A stretch of DNA of 64,000 nt from Pseudomonadota bacterium (lineage in GTDB: Bacteria; Pseudomonadota; Gammaproteobacteria; Burkholderiales; Burkholderiaceae_C). Made by a program: the position numbers and the translations under genes. The stretch is taken from assembly GCA_020161775.1 (NCBI GenBank), contig JAIUOW010000001.1, forward strand, positions 269,738 through 333,737. The letters run 5' to 3'. The notes beneath the pieces were generated by a model, which was given only the letters and a program-made list of their open reading frames with translations, was not told where the DNA came from and searched no databases. Shown here one piece after another: positions 57,369-64,000 of the stretch. Position 1 is the first letter of the stretch. Every line of letters begins with the position of its first letter.

Positions 57369-59459
57369 ATGGCGAACACACCCCCGCCGCCGCAGGTACA
57401 GCAGGCACCCCAGGCGCTTTGCGACCTGGTCATGAAAGGCGGCATCACCAGCGGCGTGATCTACCCCCGGCTGATCCATGAGTTGTCGCAGCGCTACCGG
57501 TTCAAGAACATCGGCGGCACTTCGGCCGGCGCCATTGCCGCGGGTGCCTGCGCCGCCGCCGAATACGGCCGCCAGCATGGCAACGCGCAGGCCTTTGCCA
57601 CGCTGGACAAACTGCCCGGCGAGCTGGGTGAAACCGTGCAGCCCGGCGGACGGTCGCGCCTGCTGAGCCTGTTTCAGCCGCACCCCGCGCTGCAGCTGCA
57701 CTTCTCGGTGCTGCTGCAGGCGCTGAACAAAAAACCCGTGCCCGCCATCGTGGGCATGCTGCTGCGCATGCTCACCGGCAGCGCGGGCCTGCTGGCCGTG
57801 CTGCTGCTGGGCGCGGCGGTGCTGCTGGCGCCGCTGGTGCAGTCGCTCACGCCCCGCCCCGGCCTGGCGGCGGCCGTGCTGCTGGCCCTGGGCGCGCTAG
57901 TGCTGACGGGCCTGGCCGTGTGGCGCAACGCCGCGGCGGCCAGCGCGGCGGGCCTGGCCCTGACCTGGGCCGCCACCGGCGTGCTGGTGCTGCTCGCCTT
58001 GAAGCTGGCCACGGGCGCGGCCTGGGGCGGCGCACTGGTGCTGGCGGGGCTGTCGCTGCTGCTAGGCTGCGTGCTGGCCTGGGTGCTGCTGATGGCGGCA
58101 GCCCTGGCGCGCTTCACGCGCGGCCTGCTCAAGGGCCTGCACCGCAACCGCTACGGCCTGTGCAGCGGCCAGACCAACGAGGAAGGCCAGCGCCACCAGC
58201 TGCCGGGCCTGACCGACTGGCTGGCCGGCTACTTTGACGGCCTGGCCGGGCTGACGCAGCGCGCCCACCCGCTGACCTTTGGCGACCTGTGGGGCACCCA
58301 TGACCGCCAGGCGCCGCGCAACATCAACCTGGAGGTGATGACCAGCGCCGTCAGCCAGCAGATGGTGTACAGCATCCCGTTTCGCGACGGCTCACCGGGC
58401 CTGTATTACGACCCGGACGAACTGAAAGACTATTTCCCGCCGCGCGTCATGGCCTGGCTGGCCGCAACGGCGGCGCGGCCAGACGACGATGAAGACGCCC
58501 TCGGCGTGGTGACCGGCCCCGAAGGCCAGACGCGCGCGCTGCTGCGCTTTCCGCGCGGCGCAGACCTGCCGGTGGTGGTGGCCATCCGCATGAGCCTGAG
58601 CTTTCCGCTGCTGCTGTCGGCGGTGCCGCTGTATTCGGTGGACCACAGCCTGGCCGGCAACCGCGACGCCAAGGCGCAGAAGAAGCCACTGAACGCCACG
58701 CGCGTGTGGTTTTCAGACGGGGGCATCGGCAGCAACATGCCGCTGCACATGTTTGACGCGCTGTTGCCGGGCCACCCGACGTTTGCGGTCAACCTCAAGC
58801 CCATGCACCCCGACCACGGCATCCAGACACCGGAGGTCAAGGACAACGAAGGCGGCCGCATCTACCTGCCCGGCGTGCAGAATGGTCAGTTCAGGGGCGG
58901 CAACGTGCGCCACTGGGCGCCGCCGGCAGACGGCACGCCGCTGGGCGGCCTGGCGGGCTTTCTGGTGAGCATCGTGAACACCATGCAGAACTGGCGCGAC
59001 GAAATCCAGTTCCCCTACCCCGGCTTCAAGGACCGCATCGTGCAGATCAGCCAGCGCGACACCGAAGGCGGGCTGAACCTGGACATGCCGGCCCAGAGCA
59101 TCGAGGCGCTGGGCAACGCCGGCGCCATGGCGGCGCAGCGGCTGATCGACCGCTTTCACCCCGCGGGCGCGGAGGCCGGCGCAGGCTGGACGTACCACCA
59201 GACCGTGCGGCTGGCGACCTTTCTGGGCACCATGCAGCCGGGCAGCGCCGCGCTGTACGAGACGATCCAGTCAGGGCACTGGGGCCGGGTGGCGCAGAAC
59301 ATCAAATACACCAACAACGCGCAACGCACGCTGGCCCAGGATTTCCTGAACGGCCTGGGGCAGCTGGGCGCCGCCGCGTCGGCGTCGGGGCAGGCGGTGT
59401 CTCTGGCCGACGACGCGCCCCGGCCGCTGGCGCTGGTGCGGGTGTCGCCGCGGATTTGA
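57369..59459 (+). CDS. Patatin-like phospholipase with internal membrane segment
   Basis: This 696-residue protein has the patatin active-site elements KGGITSGVIYPRLI (oxyanion loop, about 23-36), GTSAG with Ser52, and the catalytic Asp450 in SDGGIGSNMP. Between them, residues about 120-245 form three or four hydrophobic helices, an unusual insertion that would anchor it in the inner membrane. AAGGAGG lies just upstream of the chosen ATG. It belongs to large RpoH-suppressor/DUF3376-unlike patatins whose substrates are not known. Neighbours give no clue. Confidence 0.85.
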   Translation: MANTPPPPQVQQAPQALCDLVMKGGITSGVIYPRLIHELSQRYRFKNIGGTSAGAIAAGACAAAEYGRQHGNAQAFATLDKLPGELGETVQPGGRSRLLSLFQPHPALQLHFSVLLQALNKKPVPAIVGMLLRMLTGSAGLLAVLLLGAAVLLAPLVQSLTPRPGLAAAVLLALGALVLTGLAVWRNAAAASAAGLALTWAATGVLVLLALKLATGAAWGGALVLAGLSLLLGCVLAWVLLMAAALARFTRGLLKGLHRNRYGLCSGQTNEEGQRHQLPGLTDWLAGYFDGLAGLTQRAHPLTFGDLWGTHDRQAPRNINLEVMTSAVSQQMVYSIPFRDGSPGLYYDPDELKDYFPPRVMAWLAATAARPDDDEDALGVVTGPEGQTRALLRFPRGADLPVVVAIRMSLSFPLLLSAVPLYSVDHSLAGNRDAKAQKKPLNATRVWFSDGGIGSNMPLHMFDALLPGHPTFAVNLKPMHPDHGIQTPEVKDNEGGRIYLPGVQNGQFRGGNVRHWAPPADGTPLGGLAGFLVSIVNTMQNWRDEIQFPYPGFKDRIVQISQRDTEGGLNLDMPAQSIEALGNAGAMAAQRLIDRFHPAGAEAGAGWTYHQTVRLATFLGTMQPGSAALYETIQSGHWGRVAQNIKYTNNAQRTLAQDFLNGLGQLGAAASASGQAVSLADDAPRPLALVRVSPRI

Positions 59460-59478
59460 GGGGTCAGACTCCAGTGAC

Positions 59479-59530
59479 GTTGATACGGTCGTTGACACAT
59501 CCCTGCCGCCATCGATACACTCGTATCAAC
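59479..59530 (+). promoter_or_regulatory. Palindromic promoter/operator of the mazEF-like pair
   Basis: GTTGATACG (59479-59487) is perfectly inverted as CGTATCAAC (59522-59530), and GATAC-actc-GTATC (59514-59527) makes a second overlapping repeat. A consensus TTGACA -35 lies at 59492-59497, with a weak -10 (GATACA) 16 bp downstream at 59514. The sites flank and overlap the promoter, as expected for autoregulation by the antitoxin. Confidence 0.65.
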
Positions 59531-59548
59531 ACTCTGGAGGTTCAATCC

Positions 59549-59812
59549 ATGAACAACACCACCGTCAGCCAGGTCAGCGCATGGGGCAACGGGCTGGCTT
59601 TGCGGCTCACCAAGCCCATGGCCAAGGCCGCCGGCGTATCCGAGGGCACGCCCGTGCGCGTCACGGTCAAGCCCGGCCGCATCGTCATCGAGACCGAGGT
59701 CGAGCCCACGCTGGACCAGATGCTGGCCGCCTTCGATCCCCAAAAGCACAGCGGCGAGGCGATGGCCGGCGGGCCGGTCGGCGTGGAGGCATTTGCTCAT
59801 GGCGACGCGTAA
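59549..59812 (+). CDS. mazE: MazE/AbrB-type antitoxin
   Basis: This 87-residue antitoxin has an N-terminal MazE-like DNA-binding domain (VSQVSAWGNGLALRLTKPMAK, residues 6-26, with GTPVRVTVKPGRIVIE) and a variable acidic tail (LDQMLAAFDPQKHSGEAM) that should occupy the toxin active site. TGGAGG lies 8 nt before the ATG. The 3' end overlaps the toxin gene by 14 bp. Confidence 0.9.
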   Translation: MNNTTVSQVSAWGNGLALRLTKPMAKAAGVSEGTPVRVTVKPGRIVIETEVEPTLDQMLAAFDPQKHSGEAMAGGPVGVEAFAHGDA

Positions 59813-60176
59813 GCCGGCCGCCGCGTGGGTGCCGGAGCGGGCCGAGATCATCTTCATCCAGTACAACCCCGCCGTGGGCGACGAGATGCCCGACGACCAC
59901 CCCATGCTGATCCTGTCGACCCGGGCGTTTGCCGAACGCACGGGCATCGTCGTGGGCTTTCCGATGACGCACGCCGCGCGGCACGCAGACAACCCCTTCG
60001 CAATCGCGGCGCCGGGGGCCAAGGGAGAGCCAGGCTACCTGCTGACCCATCAGCCCAAGTCGTTCGACTGGCGCGCCCGCAACGCCCGGCCACACCCCTG
60101 GGGCACCGGCCACACCAAACTGCTGGCCGCGGCGCTCAAGCGGTTTGACGCGGTGTTCGGGGTCTGCGGTCACTGA
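59799..60176 (+). CDS. mazF: MazF/PemK-type endoribonuclease toxin
   Basis: This 125-residue toxin has PemK features: WVPERAEIIFIQYNPAVGDEM, with the position of the conserved basic/aromatic loop, HPMLILSTRAFAERTGIVVGFPMT and GYLLTHQPKSFDWRARNAR. The usual PemK strand KTSG/ALVD is modified. It overlaps mazE by 14 bp and GGAGG precedes its ATG. RNA sequence specificity cannot be predicted. Confidence 0.88.
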   Translation: MATRKPAAAWVPERAEIIFIQYNPAVGDEMPDDHPMLILSTRAFAERTGIVVGFPMTHAARHADNPFAIAAPGAKGEPGYLLTHQPKSFDWRARNARPHPWGTGHTKLLAAALKRFDAVFGVCGH

Positions 60177-60233
60177 GGCCGGCTGGGCACGCGCATGCCA
60201 GGCGAGGCGCGTGGCCGACGACGCGCCAAGCCC

Positions 60234-61088
60234 CTAACCCAGCCGGTGCAGGTAACCGTCCCACAAAGCCTGCACCACCTGGGCCTGCAACCTGTCCTTG
60301 GGCGCCTTTTGCGGGTCGCGCGTGGGCAAGTCGGCAAGCTGGGTCTTCAACCGGATGAAGTCCAGCGGATGGATGGTGCGCATGGACGCCATCTCGCCAT
60401 TGGGCGCCACCACCAGGTGCTCGAATTTGCGGCCGGTGGCGAGCGCTTCGTCACATGCGGCGTGCGCGATGGTCCTGATTGCATAGCCCGCATCGTTGAC
60501 AGCAACCTGCCTTTTGCGGTTCAAACGGAACGTCGGGTCTGCCCGTTTCAGCAACGCAATGAGGACGTTCGCGCGGTTTTCTGGACGCAGCGCAGCGATT
60601 GCCAGATCGCGCGTGGCCATGGCGCTGGTTTGCACCAGAACGCCGGCTGCCATTTCATACGCGTACAGCGCGTGGGTGCCGATCACCATGAACTGGTCGG
60701 CCATGTTTGCGGCGGCGATTTCGGCCAGCGCCCGGACCACCACCGTAGGTGTGCGCCCCACGCGGTAAACGCGGTTGAGCTTGCGCTGCTCTTCCAGCCG
60801 CGCCTTCAGCGCCTTGAGCCGCTGTTGCGCGGGCTCCTTGCGCTGGTGAAAAGCGTCGTACATCGCCTGCGTCCGGTCATCCTGCGGGCCCAGGGACGTT
60901 TGGGCACCCGTGGTCGAGACACGTATCAGGTAGGTGCCGTTGCCGGATTTCTTCCAGACCATGGAGCCACGCACCAGCCTGGCCTCACGCCGGGCCTGCT
61001 CAAACGCGCGCCAGGTGGCCTGCGCGTTCACTAGCTCGCGCAGCTGGTTTTCGTTGAGCTCGATCAGCTCGACTTCTGGTTGAGCCAT
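60234..61088 (-). CDS. GSU2403-like nucleotidyltransferase-fold protein, catalytic residues missing
   Basis: This 284-residue protein resembles the GSU2403 family: N-terminal helix LRELVNAQATWRAFEQARRE, GSMVWKKSGNGTYLIR, SLGP...MYDAFHQRK, and the core DQFMVIGTHALYAYEMAAGV. Where the family has T-x-D-I-D, this protein reads T159-R-D-L-A, and the third acidic position (after G-Y-x-V) is Arg205. It is therefore probably inactive as a transferase. It lies next to a toxin-antitoxin pair, and its upstream region (61089-61154) is AT-rich. Partner and role are unknown. Confidence 0.7.
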   Translation of the reverse strand: MAQPEVELIELNENQLRELVNAQATWRAFEQARREARLVRGSMVWKKSGNGTYLIRVSTTGAQTSLGPQDDRTQAMYDAFHQRKEPAQQRLKALKARLEEQRKLNRVYRVGRTPTVVVRALAEIAAANMADQFMVIGTHALYAYEMAAGVLVQTSAMATRDLAIAALRPENRANVLIALLKRADPTFRLNRKRQVAVNDAGYAIRTIAHAACDEALATGRKFEHLVVAPNGEMASMRTIHPLDFIRLKTQLADLPTRDPQKAPKDRLQAQVVQALWDGYLHRLG

Positions 61089-61154
61089 TGATTTCCAAGT
61101 GATTTCAAGAAATCAAATATTACTGGGAAATCTTTTATAAATCAAACACTTAAA

Positions 61155-63026
61155 TCATTCTACGGTCACGCTCTTGGCCAGATTGCGCGGCTTGTCCACA
61201 TCCGTGCCGCGCGCCAGCGCTGTGTGATAGGCCAGCATCTGCAGCGGCACCACGTGCAGCAGCGGCGACAGCTCGCCGTAGTGCTCGGGCATGCGGATCA
61301 CGTGCACGCCTTCGCTGCTTTCAATGCGCGTGTCGGCGTCGGCCAGCACATACAGCACGCCGCCGCGCGCGCGCACTTCCTGCATGTTGCTCTTGAGCTT
61401 TTCCAGCAGGGTGTCGTTGGGCGCCACCGTCACCACCGGCATCTCGCTCGTCACCAGCGCCAGCGGGCCGTGCTTGAGTTCACCCGCGGCATAGGCCTCG
61501 GCGTGGATGTAGGTGATCTCTTTGAGCTTGAGCGCGCCTTCCAGCGCGATGGGGTAATGCAGGCCGCGGCCCAGGAACAGCGCGTTCTCCTTGCCCGCAA
61601 AATCCTCGGCCCAGCTGATGACCTGTGGCTCCAGCGCGAGCACGGCCTGCAGCGCGGCGGGCAGGTGGCGCATGGCCTTCAGGTGGCGGGCCTCTTCCTC
61701 GTCGCTCAAGCGGCCCTTGACCTGGGCCAGCGCCAGCGTCAGCAGGAACAGGCCCGCCAGCTGCGTGGTGAATGCCTTGGTGGATGCCACGCCAATCTCG
61801 ACCCCCGCGCGGGTGATGTAGGCCAGCTTGCATTCACGCACCATGGCCGAGGTGGCCACGTTGCAGATGGTCAGCGTGTGCTGCATGCCCAAACCCTGCG
61901 CATGGCGCAGGGCGGCCAGGGTGTCGGCCGTCTCGCCCGACTGCGTGATGGTGACCACCAGCGTGCGCGGGTTGGGCACGGATTCGCGGTAACGGTATTC
62001 GCTGGCGATCTCGACCTGCGTGGGCACCCTGGCAATGCTCTCCAGCCAATACTTGGCCGTGCAGCCGCTGTAATAGCTGGTGCCGCAGGCCAGGATGAGC
62101 ACGGAATCAATTTCCTTGAACACACCATAAGCACCGTCGCCGAACAGCTCGGGCGTGATGCCCACCACGCCCTCCAGCGTGTCGGCCGTGGCGCGCGGTT
62201 GTTCAAAAATCTCCTTTTGCATGTAGTGGCGGTAGGGGCCCAGCTCGGCCGCGCCGCTGTGGGCCTGCACCGTCCTGACCGTGCGCGTGACCGGCTTGTG
62301 GGTCTTGTCCACGATCCAGTATTTGCCCAGCTGCAGGTCCACCACGTCGCCCTCTTCCAGGTAGACGATCTGGTCCGTCACGCCGGCCAGGGCCATGGCG
62401 TCGCTGGCGAGGAAGTTTTCACCGGACGGCGAAGCCCCTCCGGTAGCGTCTTTACCCACACCCAGGATCAGCGGCGATCCGGCGCGCGCGCCGATCACGC
62501 GGTGCGGCTCGTCCTTGCAGAACACGGCAATGGCATAGGCGCCGTGCAGTTGCTTGACGGCGGCCTTCACCGCCTCGAACAGGTCGCCGTCGTACAGGCT
62601 GTCCACCAGGTGCGCGATGACCTCGGTGTCGGTCTGGCTGGTGAACACATAGCCGCGCGCCTGCAGCGTGGCGCGCAGCTCGTCGTGGTTTTCAATGATG
62701 CCGTTGTGCACCAGCGAGACGCGGCCCGGCCGGCTGGCGCTGTCGGCCCCCGGGCCGTGGCTGAAATGCGGGTGCGCGTTGTGCACGGCTGGCGCGCCGT
62801 GGGTGGCCCAGCGCGTGTGGGCAATGCCGGTGCCGCCTTCGATCTGGTCCTTGCTCACCTGCTCCAGCAGCTCGGCCACGCGGGCGGTGCTGCGCGCACG
62901 CTGCAGGCCGTCGCGCCAGACGGCCACGCCGCAGGAGTCATAGCCACGGTATTCCAGCCGCTGCAGGCCCTGGACAAGGATGGGGACGATGTTGCGCGTG
63001 GAAACCGCGCCGACGATGCCGCACAT
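61155..63026 (-). CDS. glmS: Glucosamine-6-phosphate synthase (isomerising glutaminase)
   Basis: This 623-residue enzyme makes glucosamine-6-phosphate from fructose-6-phosphate and glutamine, for cell-wall and LPS precursors. Cys2 is the N-terminal nucleophile (MCGIVGAV). The glutaminase domain has HTRWATHG and HNGIIENH. Two SIS domains follow with [20 protein letters not shown] and [26 protein letters not shown] regions (each motif below 20 residues). A GGAGG site precedes the ATG. No GlmS ribozyme-like leader is visible; the upstream gap to a divergent regulator is only about 100 bp. Confidence 0.97.
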   Translation of the reverse strand: MCGIVGAVSTRNIVPILVQGLQRLEYRGYDSCGVAVWRDGLQRARSTARVAELLEQVSKDQIEGGTGIAHTRWATHGAPAVHNAHPHFSHGPGADSASRPGRVSLVHNGIIENHDELRATLQARGYVFTSQTDTEVIAHLVDSLYDGDLFEAVKAAVKQLHGAYAIAVFCKDEPHRVIGARAGSPLILGVGKDATGGASPSGENFLASDAMALAGVTDQIVYLEEGDVVDLQLGKYWIVDKTHKPVTRTVRTVQAHSGAAELGPYRHYMQKEIFEQPRATADTLEGVVGITPELFGDGAYGVFKEIDSVLILACGTSYYSGCTAKYWLESIARVPTQVEIASEYRYRESVPNPRTLVVTITQSGETADTLAALRHAQGLGMQHTLTICNVATSAMVRECKLAYITRAGVEIGVASTKAFTTQLAGLFLLTLALAQVKGRLSDEEEARHLKAMRHLPAALQAVLALEPQVISWAEDFAGKENALFLGRGLHYPIALEGALKLKEITYIHAEAYAAGELKHGPLALVTSEMPVVTVAPNDTLLEKLKSNMQEVRARGGVLYVLADADTRIESSEGVHVIRMPEHYGELSPLLHVVPLQMLAYHTALARGTDVDKPRNLAKSVTVE

Positions 63027-63132
63027 GGGGTGCCTCCGGTGATGTGAAGTGCAGCCACTGTAGGCCGGGTGTCGTTGAATTTCAGATCGACTTTTGCGTG
63101 ATAGCGGAATATTATTTCTCCAACGCCATTGG

Positions 63133-63672
63133 ATGAATTTTTATTCCATAAACAACGTGATTTCAGAACAATTAGAGCTGGATGGAACCGACCTGCGCCT
63201 GCTGGACCTGCTGCAACGCGACGCCGCCATCAGCAACCAGGCCCTGGCCGAGCGGGTGCACGTGTCGCCCCCCACCTGCCTGCGCCGCGTCAAGCGGCTG
63301 CGCGACGCGGGCCTGATCGAGCGCGACATCGCCATCCTGAACGACGACAAGCTGGCCCCCATCCTGGGCCACGGCCTGAGCGCGATTGTGGAAATCACGC
63401 TGGACCGCCAGGGCGCGGAACACCTGGAGGCTTTTGAAGCGCGCGTGGCGCCGGATGCGGCCGTGCAGCAGTGCTACCGCGTGTCGCCGGGGCCGGACTT
63501 TGTGCTGGTGGTGTTTGCGAATGACATGCCGGGCTACCTGGCGCTGGCGCAGCGCCTGTTTACCAGCGATGCGAATGTGCGGAATGTGAAGGCGTTCTTC
63601 AGCGTGAAGCGCAGCAAGTTTGAGCCGTACCGGCCGGTGGTGCGGGACCATGAGGTGTCATGGCGGGCCTGA
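63133..63672 (+). CDS. Lrp/AsnC-family transcriptional regulator
   Basis: This 179-residue regulator has a helix-turn-helix ([20 protein letters not shown], then [20 protein letters not shown]) and a RAM sensor domain with [20 protein letters not shown]. An N-terminal extension of about 18 residues precedes the HTH, so the real start may be later than 63133. It diverges from glmS; a role in glmS control is not shown. Confidence 0.9.
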   Translation: MNFYSINNVISEQLELDGTDLRLLDLLQRDAAISNQALAERVHVSPPTCLRRVKRLRDAGLIERDIAILNDDKLAPILGHGLSAIVEITLDRQGAEHLEAFEARVAPDAAVQQCYRVSPGPDFVLVVFANDMPGYLALAQRLFTSDANVRNVKAFFSVKRSKFEPYRPVVRDHEVSWRA

Positions 63673-63923
63673 CCCGCCATCCATGCGCGGCATACACAAG
63701 ATCGTGGGTGGGCGCCGTCCCCTCAGATTGGGGGAGGCGGGCTATCGACCTCGGGGCAGGGGGTGACTATAGTGGCGCGCAGGGGCAGATTTGACGGAGA
63801 CGGGATGGCGGCGGTTTTGTCGGAATTGATATACCTGTTCATGCGTGCAGTGGATTGCTGCAAGCTGTTGATGTTCAAAGGTTTTATGGATTTTTGCGGG
63901 CCATGTTATTCCGCACGTCCCAT
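63673..63923. other. Gene-free stretch before the IS element
   Basis: About 250 bp hold no convincing gene. A C/G-run palindromic repeat lies near 63716-63735, similar to those at 27376 and 57291. Confidence 0.4.
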
Positions 63924-64000
63924 GGAGGGTGTCAGAAACTTTGTGTGTGAGGCATAACATGACTACAAGGAGCATGAGTGCCAAGCAAACCGAAGACGAG
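63924..64000 (+). mobile_element. Left end of a probable IS256-family element, cut by the window edge
   Basis: The sequence GAGGGTGTCAGAAACTTTGT starting at 63925 resembles left terminal repeats of IS256-family elements (GGxTGTCA... AATTTxGTGT). It is followed after a few bases by an ATG (63959) opening a frame MTTRSMSAKQTEDE that runs off the edge, with a possible second start at 63974. Only the first 14 codons are visible. Confidence 0.5.

Noticed and set aside
61224-63047. A 607-codon open frame opposite glmS
   Set aside because: It is a shadow frame of glmS with biased, motif-free composition.
63027-63132. glmS ribozyme upstream of glmS
   Set aside because: The gap is about 100 bp and shows no ribozyme core; this ribozyme is typical of Gram-positive bacteria.
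63763-63957. A 64-codon frame before the IS end
   Set aside because: No ribosome-binding site or family, and it ends inside the putative IS terminal repeat.

Overview
The window is GC-rich (roughly 65 percent by eye) and reads as a chromosome segment of a betaproteobacterium. Burkholderiales, most likely Comamonadaceae, is suggested by the mlaFEDA and pilMNOPQ-aroKB arrangements, a ResB/CcsA (System II) cytochrome c pathway, tandem LpxL-type acyltransferases upstream of metK, Bug-type solute-binding proteins, and flagellar/chemotaxis remnants of the cheD-cheB-cheZ-flhB-flhA type. The genus cannot be fixed from the sequence alone.

Layout. 1-2504 (minus): mlaF-E-D-A lipid transport operon, mlaA running off the left edge. 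2511-8829 (minus): gltBD with its own terminator. 8898-9713: a RAYT/REP-type element with inverted terminal repeats, abutting the 3' end of a methyltransferase gene. 9686-22171 (minus): one long co-directional run, pilM-N-O-P-Q, an Ig-like lipoprotein, aroK, aroB, dgt, an MFS transporter, a DUF1415 gene and the methyltransferase. 22441-26733: mrcA, cyaY, lptM and lysA. 26726-32716 (minus): cytochrome c4, resB-ccsA, msrP-msrQ. 32797-38359: engB, an epoxide-hydrolase-like protein, two lipid A acyltransferases, a SAM-II-like leader and metK, and an exported unknown.

39400-54700 is the accessory and unstable part. It holds remnants of a flagellar/chemotaxis cluster: a sensor kinase cut at its 3' end and joined to the first 77 codons of cheB, a cheD tail, a fliM-fliO in-frame scar, fliP, a cheZ tail, intact flhB, and flhA truncated and fused to a HEPN-like tail. 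Flipping the block between about 40915 and 48115 would put cheD-cheB-cheZ-flhB-flhA back in the usual order on one strand, so an inversion plus deletions explains the layout. Inside that block lie two divergent gene pairs sharing a 155-bp promoter region. Each pair has a small CesT-like (type III chaperone) protein followed directly by a large unknown. One unknown has 21 consecutive serines, a basic cluster resembling a nuclear localisation signal and a possible permuted-papain His/Cys pair. This is the best candidate for an undescribed effector system. Next to it sit VapBC, a PAP2 phosphatase and a single-gene fusion of an XRE helix-turn-helix to an AbiEii-type nucleotidyltransferase behind a promoter-spanning palindrome.

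54756-64000: a Crp/Fnr regulator, a Bug protein with an SDR, a membrane patatin, a MazEF-type toxin-antitoxin pair with a palindromic promoter, a catalytically degenerate nucleotidyltransferase-fold protein, glmS, an Lrp regulator and the left end of a probable IS256-type element. No tRNA, rRNA or CRISPR array was seen.
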